Source: an uncultured Lewinella sp.
GTDB lineage: Bacteria > Bacteroidota > Bacteroidia > Chitinophagales > Saprospiraceae
Direction: 5' to 3'
Length of the DNA: 64,000 nt
Assembly (NCBI GenBank): GCA_937873655.1
Contig: CALMYQ010000021.1
Coordinates: 62,001 to 126,000, forward strand
The notes under the pieces are model-generated. The model made no database searches. It had not been told where the DNA came from and worked only from the letters and a program-made list of their open reading frames with translations. The translations under genes were made by a program, and so were the position numbers. Positions 8,901 through 17,588 of the stretch are shown here, piece after piece; within the stretch, counting starts at the first letter, position 1; every line of letters begins with the position of its first letter.

Positions 8901-9075
8901 GGTCGAACCCGGTGAAGTGAACTGGCAATTTCACAGGCGGCAATACCAGGAAGAAGACGGCGCCCAATGGCCGGCCGTGGTTGCAGAGGGGAAAACGACT
9001 GCATTTTGCGTACTGAAGCCCCTGGTGACTGCGGAAGAGGATGCTCTGGTCAGCGTGTATCCGGAGATAAAATGA
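5989..9075 (+). CDS. VIT-VWA domain protein with a membrane segment and a caspase/CHAT-like C-terminal domain
   Basis: 1,028 residues from ATG 5989 (an ATG at 5977 adds four residues). Signal peptide, then a VIT domain at about residues 35-165 (VNIAGVIADVQVTQRYRNAG, YVFPASTRAAVYGM). A VWA domain follows at about 305-480 with the metal-ion site DVSGSM starting at Asp313. A membrane helix lies at about 665-685. The last about 330 residues are not part of the usual family. They contain IVHGNEWTG (His774) and, 51 residues later, VVYACGLGRN (Cys825), a His/Cys layout like CHAT and other clan CD peptidases. With the signal peptide removed the VIT-VWA part would be periplasmic or surface-exposed and the C-terminus cytoplasmic. 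A signalling or scaffold role is inferred. The kinase gene follows after about 100 bp, probably in the same operon. Confidence 0.85.
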   Translation: MKKSVIPILPLLLLLALPAGNGLWGQIENDRSSSPYFQVNCADEKTEQLPLMATSARVNIAGVIADVQVTQRYRNAGEKPIEAIYVFPASTRAAVYGMKMTIGSRVVTAKIEEKEKARHQYEQALEDGRRASLLEQDRPNVFRMNVGNILPGDTIEVLLQYTEYLIPESGVYRFVYPAVVGPRYTGGKIADGQGDRAYTAVPYQHQGQAPSYDFNLQVNLSGGMPLSDIRSSSHKISVDNPGNGTAEISLDPAERKGGNRDFILDYRMAGNQIQTGMLTFDDGKEKFFLFIAQPPKSVDKTDIPPREYIFVVDVSGSMNGFPLDVSKALLRDLVAGLKPNDRFNILLFAGGSNLMSENSLPATPENVEAAFKVLDNENGGGGTELLPALKRALALPRNDEGLSRSIVLITDGYISVEAEAFDLVRNNLDQSNLFAFGIGSSVNRFLIEGLARAGKSEPFIVTAQNEAPAVAKKFRQYIASPVLTQVKVDFGQMQVYDQEPVTIPDVLAERPVVIFGKYKGKTDGTVKLTGFTGANKKYSYKFNLKDAVSGDQNAALRYLWARDRIKTLDDYNQSDYDIQRIAEVTRLGLQYNLLTAYTSFVAVDEEIAVKDGEKAVAVKQPLPMPEGVSDYAVGFSPGFSGVAFAGASRHLFKGLFNFSNMKPVHRISLIIGLIALVLIIGLQVKTSRSKNQNNPVATPEAEVSGRPQVTFVLGEDDTADNPYYRNAMAYCRQNEGQLGGQIVQSCRSLLEVRDYLEKNAPSGRPWGKVSLIVHGNEWTGLAVPVAPGGPRASEMEINKALQAKTFPELSDRIVDRHSEVVVYACGLGRNTAILHSLARLLGGADAQRPVIRASKYFNLYEPVASDPSTIRQSSADYWYVYYPSGKRPGKEELLARFEHQFPDEDLDWADVLLRFNPRWPGDTYCYRVPVPIQWTVVYRQPADLPDLKSPAAQKTWLGSQTELMDVLHEMGVEPGEVNWQFHRRQYQEEDGAQWPAVVAEGKTTAFCVLKPLVTAEEDALVSVYPEIK

Positions 9076-9173
9076 ACAGCGTGGATCAATTAGACGGGAG
9101 AGCGGCTAAAAACGCCGGGGTATGCAACAATTCCCCGGGGTTTCTTAAATTGGCCGGTAAAGAATCTGGTTTG

Positions 9174-12100
9174 ATGCGAATGCTGGTTTTCTTTTCTTTT
9201 ATTTTGTTTTTGGCGACAGGGGCTGTCCGTGGGCAGTACAACTTTTCCAGGTTTTCCGTCACGGAGGGCTTACCCCAGTCGCAGGTCTTTTGCCTGACCC
9301 AGGACAGCCGCGGCTTCCTGTGGATGGGCACGCAGGGTGGCGGCGTTTGCCGGTTCGACGGCGCCCGGTTTGAAACCTACACGACGGAGGAAGGGCTTTC
9401 GTCCAATTTTGTGAACGCCGTTTTCGAAGACTCCGACCACCGGATCTGGGTCGGCACCAATCAGGGATTATGCCGTTTTGACGGACAGCGGTTCAAGTCG
9501 ATACCATTGAATCAAAACCTGCCGGTGTATGCCGTCTTCGAAGAGCGCAAAGGCCGGTTGCTGATCGGTACCCAACAAGGGATTTGCGTGTTGGACCCGG
9601 TCACGGATAAATTTAAAAAGCTCGAACTCGGCGATTATGAGTTTGCGGCAGTCTATACCTTTTTTCCTACCGAAAAGGGCCTTTGGGCAGGCAGCGCCCG
9701 TGGAGCATATATCCTGGGGGATTCCTTGCCCGCGCTGGCCGACAAGAACGGCGTATCCCTATGGGATATCAGGGCCTTTGCCCGGGATAACCGGGGGCGG
9801 CTGTGGGTGGCTTCTTACGGCAGGGGCGTTTTCCTGGTGGATGAAAACACCCTGACGGTTTCGGATACCCTGAACAGTCCGCTGGTGAACCGGGCGACTT
9901 CGCTTTTTGCGGACAAGGAGGGGCATATGTGGGTGGGAACCCAGCATTACGGGCTGGTCCGGTACGATCCCGATGGGTCGGTGGTGTTGATCTCGGAAAA
10001 GCAGGGCTTGCCGCACAATCATGTCCGGGCCATTTACGGAGACCGGTCCGGCAATATCTGGATAGCAACCTCCGGCGGCGGGGTTGCGCGTTACCTGGGG
10101 CAGCAGTTCCAGCATTTTGACCGCATCAACGGGTTGGCCGGCAACCGGATCTACGCCCTTTGCGAAGACCGGGATAGTCGCCTCTGGATGTCCGTTTCCC
10201 AAAGCGGGATCGCACTGCTGGATCCCGCCGGGTTTCATAAAATGGACCTCGACAGCGGTTGGATCGACGTCAAGGCCAAAACGATCTGTGAAGACCCCGC
10301 GGGCCGCATTTGGGTCGGCACCGAAGGCAAAGGCATCGCTGTTTTCGACTCATCGGGCATGCAGCGGCTGACCGTCGAACAGGGGCTCCCCGGCAACTGG
10401 ATACAGAAGATCGTCGCGGAGCCCAATGGTTGGGTCTGGGCCGCTACCTACGCCGACGGGATCGCTGCCATCCGGCGGGATAGTTCGGCGGGGTTGTCCG
10501 TCATTAAATACGGATCGGCGGAAGGATTGCCGGATCTCCGGATCAATACCCTGCTGCAGGATCAGATGGGAAGGCTTTGGTTTGCTACGGCTGCCGGGCA
10601 GGTGGGCTACCTGAAAGACGGAACGGTCCGGCAGGTGTTCGGTCCGGAAGTGAACCTGCCGGAGGTCCCCATCCGGTGTCTGTACATGGACGAGGAATTC
10701 AAATTATGGGTGGGCACGTCAGGAGCGGGCATTTATACGGCCTATACCGGGGAGGACGATCCGTATTTCGCTCCGCTGTACTACGACAAAAAACTGGCGT
10801 CTCAGAATATTTACCTGCTGGTGGGCGACCTGGAAGGCAATCTGTGGGTCGGTACGGAGAACGGCGTTGATCAGGTTGTGCTCAGTCCGGAGCGGAAGAT
10901 TGCCGATATCCGGCATTTCGGCAAGGAAGAGGGGTTTCTGGGGATTGAAACCTGCCACGATGCGGCCGTTTGCGACCGGAAAGGCAACCTCTGGTTCGGC
11001 ACCATCAACGGGCTGACCAAGCGGGTCCCGGGGTTCAAGAACAAGGAAAAACCGGTACCCGTTCTTCGCATGGGAGAGGTGTCTTTGTTTTACAAACCGC
11101 TTGAGGCCACCCCGTTCGCCGCCTTCGCCGACCCGGACGGCGGGCTGAAACCCGGCCTGAAATTCCCCTGGAACCAGAACCACCTGAGTTTCCGGTTCAG
11201 GGCCGTTGAGCTGAGCGACCCCCGTTCGGTTCGGTATCGCTGGAAACTGGAAGGCGCCGAGGCCGACTGGGCGCCCTGGTCGGATCAGACCCAGGTCAAT
11301 TACGCCAATCTGCCGCCGGGCAGGTACACGTTCATGGTGGAATCCACGACGGATGAAAGCCATATGAGCGAACCCGTCATGGCCGCATTTGTGGTGCTCA
11401 AACCGTTTTGGCAGCACTGGTGGTTTCAGGCGACCGCCGCCGCGCTTGTGTTGTCGGTCATCGGCCTTTGGTTGCGCTTTCGGATCCGGAAGGTGCGGAA
11501 GCAGGAAGAAGCCAAACGCGAAAAACTGGAATTGGAAAACCACCTGTTGCAGCTGGAGCAAAAAGCCCTGCAACTCCAGATGAACCCGCATTTCATCTTC
11601 AATGCGCTGAACAGCATACAGAGCCTGATCGCTACCCGGGATAATGACACCGCCCGCCAGGAGATCAACGGATTTGCGCGGCTGATGCGCTCGGTGCTCA
11701 CCAATTCGAGGAAACAAAAGATCAGCCTAAGCGAAGAAATCGAAACCCTGCGGCAATACCTCCGGGTCGAACAATTCTGTCAGCAGAATCCCTTTGAATT
11801 CGAGATGGAAACAGAAAGCGAAATTCATCCCGAAGAAGTGGAGATCCCGCCGATGCTCCTGCAGCCGTTCGTTGAAAATGCCGTTATCCACGGCGTTTCC
11901 CACCTGAATCACCCGGGAATGATCCAACTGCGCTTCACCTTGAAAGACGACCTGCTTTGCTGCGAAATCCGGGACAACGGCATAGGCCGGGAGCGGGCGG
12001 CGCTGCTGCGGCAGGAAAAGAAACCGGGCCACCAGTCGGCCGCCATGCAGGTGACCAAAGAGCGGCTGGAGGCCATGAGGGCGGGCAGGCCCTACACCCC

Positions 12101-12185
12101 GCTGGAAATTGAGGATGTCCTGGAACGGGGCGTGATCCAGGGGACGGTGGTGCGGGTGCGCATTCCGGGGGAGGTGGGGTTTTGA
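9174..12185 (+). CDS. Beta-propeller sensor histidine kinase, LytS-type catalytic domain
   Basis: 1,003 residues from ATG 9174, chosen because it begins directly with a signal peptide (MRMLVFFSFILFLATG). An alternative ATG at 9072 overlaps the previous stop (ATGA) and would add 34 residues. The extracytoplasmic part carries many ligand-sensor propeller repeats (GFLWMGTQGGGVCRFDG, RIWVGTNQGLCRFDG and so on, residues about 20-620), then a Y_Y_Y domain ending in YTFMVEST, a membrane helix and a coiled coil. The kinase domain has MNPHFIFNALNSI with the phospho-acceptor His806 and the ATP-binding segment PFVENAVIHGV ... EIRDNGIGR. Such kinases normally pair with a LytTR regulator, but none is adjacent; the nearest is at 18667. 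Confidence 0.92.
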   Translation: MRMLVFFSFILFLATGAVRGQYNFSRFSVTEGLPQSQVFCLTQDSRGFLWMGTQGGGVCRFDGARFETYTTEEGLSSNFVNAVFEDSDHRIWVGTNQGLCRFDGQRFKSIPLNQNLPVYAVFEERKGRLLIGTQQGICVLDPVTDKFKKLELGDYEFAAVYTFFPTEKGLWAGSARGAYILGDSLPALADKNGVSLWDIRAFARDNRGRLWVASYGRGVFLVDENTLTVSDTLNSPLVNRATSLFADKEGHMWVGTQHYGLVRYDPDGSVVLISEKQGLPHNHVRAIYGDRSGNIWIATSGGGVARYLGQQFQHFDRINGLAGNRIYALCEDRDSRLWMSVSQSGIALLDPAGFHKMDLDSGWIDVKAKTICEDPAGRIWVGTEGKGIAVFDSSGMQRLTVEQGLPGNWIQKIVAEPNGWVWAATYADGIAAIRRDSSAGLSVIKYGSAEGLPDLRINTLLQDQMGRLWFATAAGQVGYLKDGTVRQVFGPEVNLPEVPIRCLYMDEEFKLWVGTSGAGIYTAYTGEDDPYFAPLYYDKKLASQNIYLLVGDLEGNLWVGTENGVDQVVLSPERKIADIRHFGKEEGFLGIETCHDAAVCDRKGNLWFGTINGLTKRVPGFKNKEKPVPVLRMGEVSLFYKPLEATPFAAFADPDGGLKPGLKFPWNQNHLSFRFRAVELSDPRSVRYRWKLEGAEADWAPWSDQTQVNYANLPPGRYTFMVESTTDESHMSEPVMAAFVVLKPFWQHWWFQATAAALVLSVIGLWLRFRIRKVRKQEEAKREKLELENHLLQLEQKALQLQMNPHFIFNALNSIQSLIATRDNDTARQEINGFARLMRSVLTNSRKQKISLSEEIETLRQYLRVEQFCQQNPFEFEMETESEIHPEEVEIPPMLLQPFVENAVIHGVSHLNHPGMIQLRFTLKDDLLCCEIRDNGIGRERAALLRQEKKPGHQSAAMQVTKERLEAMRAGRPYTPLEIEDVLERGVIQGTVVRVRIPGEVGF

Positions 12186-12209
12186 AAACTGCATCCCGTA
12201 AGCTGCCTG

Positions 12210-12257
12210 AAAAAAAGGACCAACTATAACACCGAACCTACCTGTTATCCTTTTTTT
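12210..12257 (+). terminator. Rho-independent terminator after the kinase gene
   Basis: Left arm AAAAAAAGGA (12210-12219) pairs with TCCTTTTTTT (12248-12257), and an inner ATAACA/TGTTAT pair tightens the structure. The right arm is itself a T-run, as expected for a terminator. Confidence 0.55.
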
Positions 12258-12439
12258 ATCCTGCGAAGTTTGTATTGTCCTAATTTGGTTTTCCCAAAAG
12301 ACCAATTTTATGTACGCTATGCCTGTGTAGAAATGAGGTTAAATCCCGGGTAGTTTTCCAACCCGCCTTTTTCAATCCGCATGATTCAATAAGCCGAAAA
12401 GTATTCCATTGCGTATTTTCTAACTAAAACCTTCATACC

Positions 12440-13579
12440 ATGAACTGTAGATTGCTACTTTTCGCATGCGCCCTTTTTTTGGGCCTGACGTCCTGCCAAA
12501 AAGAATCGTTGACTGAAACGCCCGTACGACCAAGAGATGAGTCTAAAGAACTCCAAACGTTACAGCACCAGGCAGACGGCCTGGATCACGAAATTCAGTT
12601 ACTGTTAAATGCGCCGGCTAACGGCAGAAACGGTTCTGCGGTCATTGTGCCCGCTGGTTCTGTTAATGCATTGGCTGCTGCTATCGCTTCTGTCCCGGAA
12701 GGCGGGACCGTTATCCTTGCCGGCGGAGACCATACCGAAAGCGGGTCGGTGACCGTGAACAAGACGGTAAAGATCATCGGACAGCATGGAGCGCGGTTGA
12801 TCTCCAGCATACAAACCATTCCTCCCGGTATTCCGATCCAATCAGCCCTTTATGTAGCCGATGCTCCCGGAACGACGATCACTGGTTTGGAAATGGTTCC
12901 GGCGGGTGAGGTAGGTGGAACAGGGGTATTGATCTTTAATTCACCAGGTACCCGCGTTTATCGCAACACGATTTCCGAATACCAGTTTGGGGTCCTGGTA
13001 GAGGCCAGCGACGATGTATACCTGGCGAGCAATCAGATCAGCATCAGCCTGGCCTGGACGGTGGGCGCTTTCGGCGAGGCCCATGGCATCGTGATCATTA
13101 ACGGCGAGGATGCCGCTATCTTCAACAACGACATCCAGCACGCAGTTTTCGGCATCTGGGCCTGCGACAAGTACGGTACCGCCGTGGGCAACCGCATGCA
13201 CGACAACCTGATCGGGCTGATCCTGTGCAAAGTGCCGGAAGCAGCACTTCCGCTGCCCAACGGCACTTTTGTCGGCGCTGAATTTTCGGCTACCGGCTGG
13301 ACGGTCACCAATAACCAGGCGAAGAACAACTACGACACCGGTTACCTGGTCATTGACGGTGCGAATAACAATTATGTGGGGATCTCCAACACGGCTTCAG
13401 GGAATGCTCATTATGATATTGAATTGACAACCGATACCTATCGCTTCGGTTTCCTGACACCGGCGGCATTTGAGAACACCGTTTTTGCCCGGCCGAATAT
13501 GACGGTGAAGGATTGCGGGAATGACAATGAGGTGCATGGGGGGATTGCGGTGGATACGAATTTGGATCCTTGTAATTGA
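12440..13579 (+). CDS. Lipoprotein with right-handed parallel beta-helix fold
   Basis: 379 residues. Lipobox LGLTSC (Cys19), a short coiled linker, then a region from about residue 70 to 340 built of beta-helix rungs: GTVILAGGDHTESGSVTVNKTVKIIGQ style entry, followed by GVLIFNSPGTRVYRNTI, FGVLVEASDDVYLASNQI, GIVIINGEDAAIFNND, FGIWACDKYGTAVGNRM, GYLVIDGANNNYVGI. These match NosD-like or pectin-lyase-like proteins. Likely a surface lipoprotein; no catalytic residues of polysaccharide lyases are evident, so binding rather than cleavage is possible. It stands alone between two terminator-like hairpins. Confidence 0.8.
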   Translation: MNCRLLLFACALFLGLTSCQKESLTETPVRPRDESKELQTLQHQADGLDHEIQLLLNAPANGRNGSAVIVPAGSVNALAAAIASVPEGGTVILAGGDHTESGSVTVNKTVKIIGQHGARLISSIQTIPPGIPIQSALYVADAPGTTITGLEMVPAGEVGGTGVLIFNSPGTRVYRNTISEYQFGVLVEASDDVYLASNQISISLAWTVGAFGEAHGIVIINGEDAAIFNNDIQHAVFGIWACDKYGTAVGNRMHDNLIGLILCKVPEAALPLPNGTFVGAEFSATGWTVTNNQAKNNYDTGYLVIDGANNNYVGISNTASGNAHYDIELTTDTYRFGFLTPAAFENTVFARPNMTVKDCGNDNEVHGGIAVDTNLDPCN

Positions 13580-13600
13580 GGGGTATGCTTTTCGGGTTTG

Positions 13601-13645
13601 CCTGCCGGCTTCATGTTGTATATGGGGCCGGCAGGTTGCTTTTTA
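13601..13645 (+). terminator. Terminator after the beta-helix gene
   Basis: CCTGCCGGC (13601-13609) pairs with GCCGGCAGG (13627-13635), followed by TTGCTTTTT. It marks the boundary between the GC-rich segment and the AT-rich island to the right. Confidence 0.6.
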
Positions 13646-13703
13646 GCTAGAATTCCGGTAACTTTCCAAAGGAATTTCCCGATACTGATAAAATCTGAGA
13701 ATT

Positions 13704-16607
13704 ATGTCCTGCCGCTTTTCACAGGTTGTATGTTCTTTTCTATTTATAGGAATGATTTTATTTTATTCTCCCCGGAGGCTTTATTCGCAAACCGACTTAA
13801 AATCGATTGCATTAAAATCGGATTCTCTTATTGAATTGGGAAAATATAACGACTCCTACCAACTATTGGCTCCGTGGCTAGATAATGAAACGGATTTCTC
13901 CGGTAATGAACATTTCATGGTTGCCAAAATCAATCATTCAGCAGGAATATGCCTTGGCGAGATGGGGAAATTCGAGGAAGCGATAAAGTGTTTGAAAATT
14001 GCAGAAAAGGAATATTTGTTATATGATGAAAAACTCCCGGCGCTGGGCGAACTATACATTAATATGGGGGAGATTTTTCTTTATCTGGATGGGAAATCCG
14101 TCCTTGAATGTGTAGAAAAGGTTTTAGTGCGCTTTGGAGAAAATGAGGTTATATCAGGGAAGGCTCTGGCATTAAGAGCCTTCCTGGAAACCTATGGTGA
14201 AGAATATAAATCCGCAAAAATAAATTTCGAAAAGGCGAGAATTATTTTTGAAAATCATCTGCCTGGAGAAGCAATTGAGTTTTCGGACCTTTACGACAAA
14301 TACGCAGATTATTGCCGAAAAATAGGGGATTTATACAATGCTGAATTGTATTCCAAGCAGGCATTAAATATTTTTTTGATGCATAAAACAATAGAACACG
14401 CTCATGCTTTGGGACTTTTGAACAACCATGCAAATGATTTGAAAAATACTCGAGACTTAAAAAATGCTGTCAATGAATATAAAAAGGTTGAAGATTACCT
14501 GTTAAAAAACTATGGGCCAGAGTTTTTTCGGCTGGGCAGCATATATAATAACCTTGGGACGTGCTATTATGAAATGCATGAATTTAACCAATCGCTGGAT
14601 TATTTTTTAAAAGCAGTAAATATAAAGACAAAAAGCGGACCATCCTGGAATTTAGGAATCCAACTGATCGACCTGGGGTTCAACTATCAGGCTTTGGATA
14701 ACAGTGAAAAGGCTATGGGAAGCTTTCAAAAAGCCTATGATATATTGAGTGGATTCGAATTAAGGTCGCTAATCACCCATAAGGCGCGGATCTACAATGG
14801 TATGGGATGGGAAATGGAAAAACAAGATTCGTTATCGAACGCCAGACGATATTACGAAAAAGCGCTTGAGGAACTGAATATTAAATTAAACGATGATAAC
14901 TTTCCTGTTCCTTTTTTTAGCAGAAGTGCGAATACCCTCAGAATAATGACGCGCCTTGCAAATGTGAATTTCAGGATTTACCGGAAAAACGGTCAAAGGG
15001 CAGATCTTTACAGGTCCTTCAGCTTATTCCAAAGAACTTTAGGGTTGTTGGACGAAATAAAGGATAATTTCGGAGAACCTGAATCCAGGCAGGTTATTTT
15101 CGGACAGTCGTTTGAATTGTTTGATCGGGCAATTGAAACCTCTCTCGAATTATTCGATAAGACAAAAGATAAACATTACTTCAATCTCGCATTCCGGGCA
15201 GCTGAAAAAAGTAAAAACTATTTGCTCCTGGAGGTAATAAAAGAGAGAAAAATATTAGAATTATCAATGGTCCCGGATTCCTTGGTTGACGTAGGTTCAT
15301 CGCTGAGAAAAAGGGCTTCTTATCTTGAAGAGGAATTATTTCTCAACAAGGATACAGTATCGAAGGATATTGAATATGAGCTTTTTCAAGTAAAAAAAAG
15401 TTTGATTGAAAACCAGGATAAAATTCATGGGTTCATAAAAAAATTCGACATTACTGATGCACCGGAAGATTATATTAAGTTATTTTTATTTCAAAAGAGC
15501 AACGCCCGGAAATGGGTAATTGAGTATTTTGTCGGCATAGAATACATATACGCATTTGTGTTTTCCAGAGATTCTTCTTTTGTCAAAAAAATACCTAATG
15601 ATTTTTCATTGGAGGAAACGATCAGGAAATTCAGAACAGGCGTTTTTTCGCCGTTCAGTCCGGCTTCTCAGGAAGAAAGGATCCCGAGACAATTAGCTGC
15701 TAAGTATTTAGTTGAAAACGGGTTTTTACTTTTTGAAAAACTACTGTCGCCGTTAGGCGAATTACCTGAAAGTTTAACCATTATCCCGGATGGGGTTTTG
15801 GGATATATCCCATTCGAAGCCTTGCTCAGCAGCTTGCCGGAAGATCGGCTCAATTTCCAGACCTACCCCTTTCTGATAAATGATTATATCATCAGTTACA
15901 GCTATTCCGCGAGCCTTCTGCAGGAAATGGTTCAGAAAAAAAATTTAAAATCTGGTATTAAAAATGTTTTGGCCTTGGCGCCTTTCTCCCGGCAGGGGCT
16001 TTCCGGACCAGAAAAAAAAGACGATAAATATCTGGGAGAGTTACCCAAGAGCAGTGAAGTGTGCTATTCTGTATGCAAGCTATTTGGAGGGGACAGTAAA
16101 TTAGGAGCTGAGGCCACAAAACAAAAATTCCTGGATTTGGCGCCCGGCTACAGGATTCTTCACCTTTCAACACATGCCGAAGCGAATAATGATGACGGAA
16201 ACTTTTCCTTCCTGGCCTTTGCCGATACGCTCGCATCCCGTTATCAGCCTTTATTTGTGAATGAATTGTATCATCTAAAACTGAACGCTGATCTTGTTTC
16301 CCTGAGCGCGTGCGAAACCGGCCTTGGCGAATTGAAAAGAGGAGAAGGAATTATCTCTCTTGCCAGGGCTTTTGCATTTGCGGGAACCAAGAGTATCCTT
16401 ACAACCCTATGGAAAGCCAATGATGAATCGAGTGAGCTTTTGCTGGATGCTTTTTATAGAGAAGTCAAAAAAGGGGAGCCTAAGGACAAAGCACTAAAGG
16501 CCGCTAAAATCCAGTATTTAAAGAATCCTGACCATAAGGGAGGAGCGTCGCATCCATATTTCTGGGCTGGAATCATTGGCATCGGCGACATGAGTCCGAT
16601 TGACTGA
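13704..16607 (+). CDS. TPR-CHAT protein, putative clan CD protease
   Basis: 967 residues: signal peptide-like start, tetratricopeptide repeats at about residues 35-450 (for example AIKCLKIAEKEYLLYDEK, SLDYFLKAVNIKTKSG, NARRYYEKALEELN), a linker, and a C-terminal CHAT domain at about 650-960. The catalytic pair is visible: His824 in LHLSTHAEAN and Cys870 in SLSACETGLGE, followed by the usual ARAFAFAGTKSILTTLW. CHAT domains are caspase-like proteases; substrate unknown. The codon use is much more AT-rich than to the left of 13.6 kb. The stop lies 5 bp from the convergent stop of the membrane anti-sigma gene, whose sigma partner follows; this proximity suggests one functional unit. Confidence 0.9.
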   Translation: MSCRFSQVVCSFLFIGMILFYSPRRLYSQTDLKSIALKSDSLIELGKYNDSYQLLAPWLDNETDFSGNEHFMVAKINHSAGICLGEMGKFEEAIKCLKIAEKEYLLYDEKLPALGELYINMGEIFLYLDGKSVLECVEKVLVRFGENEVISGKALALRAFLETYGEEYKSAKINFEKARIIFENHLPGEAIEFSDLYDKYADYCRKIGDLYNAELYSKQALNIFLMHKTIEHAHALGLLNNHANDLKNTRDLKNAVNEYKKVEDYLLKNYGPEFFRLGSIYNNLGTCYYEMHEFNQSLDYFLKAVNIKTKSGPSWNLGIQLIDLGFNYQALDNSEKAMGSFQKAYDILSGFELRSLITHKARIYNGMGWEMEKQDSLSNARRYYEKALEELNIKLNDDNFPVPFFSRSANTLRIMTRLANVNFRIYRKNGQRADLYRSFSLFQRTLGLLDEIKDNFGEPESRQVIFGQSFELFDRAIETSLELFDKTKDKHYFNLAFRAAEKSKNYLLLEVIKERKILELSMVPDSLVDVGSSLRKRASYLEEELFLNKDTVSKDIEYELFQVKKSLIENQDKIHGFIKKFDITDAPEDYIKLFLFQKSNARKWVIEYFVGIEYIYAFVFSRDSSFVKKIPNDFSLEETIRKFRTGVFSPFSPASQEERIPRQLAAKYLVENGFLLFEKLLSPLGELPESLTIIPDGVLGYIPFEALLSSLPEDRLNFQTYPFLINDYIISYSYSASLLQEMVQKKNLKSGIKNVLALAPFSRQGLSGPEKKDDKYLGELPKSSEVCYSVCKLFGGDSKLGAEATKQKFLDLAPGYRILHLSTHAEANNDDGNFSFLAFADTLASRYQPLFVNELYHLKLNADLVSLSACETGLGELKRGEGIISLARAFAFAGTKSILTTLWKANDESSELLLDAFYREVKKGEPKDKALKAAKIQYLKNPDHKGGASHPYFWAGIIGIGDMSPID

Positions 16608-16612
16608 TCGGG

Positions 16613-17581
16613 CTACTTTCGTTCAACTCTGCTCAGTTTTTCTTTTAAAGAAATCGCATCTTGATAGAAAGTGTGGGTTGGTTTGTTCAAGATTTTTTCC
16701 ATTTGCCGGTCGAATTCTACACGACTGCCGGGTAAAAGCGCCAATTGACAGAGCAGTAAATTCCATTCTGCATCATACTGATAAAAAGTACCTGTAAAGA
16801 TATCGTTCTGGAAATCCTGAGCGGCTTTTTTAAAATGGCCGACCTGAAAATAAGCATTTGCTCTCAATTTCAGACAGTCAAACAGGTTGGTTGAATCGGG
16901 TGGTTCCAGCAGAGCAATAACGTCGTAGAGTTTTGCTGTATCCAGTATATTGTTGATATTCCTTCTTCTGGCATAAGCCAACCAAGCCTTTTCGAGATTG
17001 CTTTTCTGGCTCTGCGGGCTTTTATTTATACCTTGGGCGCCAAGATCAATATATTCGCTATTTGCCAGTGCTATATAATTTATTCTTTGTGGCCGGATAA
17101 TTTTATCGACCTTTGGCGTTGGCAAATCCGAATTGTGCTTTTGCTCATCCTTTGTTTTCTGAGGATCTTGTTCTGCTGCGATCTTTTTTTCTATGTTAGG
17201 TTGGGTGCCTGGATCTTGTTTTTCGCCTGGTATTGAATTATTCTGTTCCGTTTTCAGTGGTTTTGGCTGGGGCTTGAATAGCGGTATCAAAGCTATTGCG
17301 AGAATCACCAGAAAAGTCAGTGGGATAAAAAATCTGCGGGAAAAAATAAATCGGAACGGTTTTATTTTTTTTTGATCATGTTTATTAATGCGTTCAAGTT
17401 TGTTCCGAAAATCCCAATAGCGTTTATTGCCGGTTGCCGTAATGATACCCCGGTAAAGGTTGACATCTTCATTTAGGTCTGGGTTTTTCCTGATCTGTTC
17501 CTCAAACCTGCGGATCTCGTCAGGTAGCATCCGACCCAGTATATAGTCTTCGATATTATTGTAATAGTTATCCTTTCTCAT
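16613..17581 (-). CDS. Membrane protein, probable anti-sigma factor
   Basis: 322 residues. The N-terminal cytoplasmic part (NIEDYILGRMLPDEIRRFEEQI, then NPDLNEDVNLYRG) has the layout of zinc-free anti-sigma domains of Bacteroidota. A single membrane helix lies near residues 82-104 (FFIPLTFLVILAIALIPLF), followed by a charged linker and a helical periplasmic C-terminus of TPR-like character (KLYDVIALLEPPDSTNLFDCL, KAAQDFQNDIF). The gene starts 7 nt past the stop of the sigma factor, the classical order. It presumably holds the sigma factor at the membrane until a periplasmic signal arrives; inference. Confidence 0.75.
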   Translation of the reverse strand: MRKDNYYNNIEDYILGRMLPDEIRRFEEQIRKNPDLNEDVNLYRGIITATGNKRYWDFRNKLERINKHDQKKIKPFRFIFSRRFFIPLTFLVILAIALIPLFKPQPKPLKTEQNNSIPGEKQDPGTQPNIEKKIAAEQDPQKTKDEQKHNSDLPTPKVDKIIRPQRINYIALANSEYIDLGAQGINKSPQSQKSNLEKAWLAYARRRNINNILDTAKLYDVIALLEPPDSTNLFDCLKLRANAYFQVGHFKKAAQDFQNDIFTGTFYQYDAEWNLLLCQLALLPGSRVEFDRQMEKILNKPTHTFYQDAISLKEKLSRVERK

Positions 17582-17588
17582 TCTCCTG

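Noticed and set aside
13636..13666. TTG-N20-TAACTTTC as a promoter for the TPR-CHAT gene
   Set aside because: The TTG is part of the terminator stem region and the -7 box has a mismatch; too weak to list.
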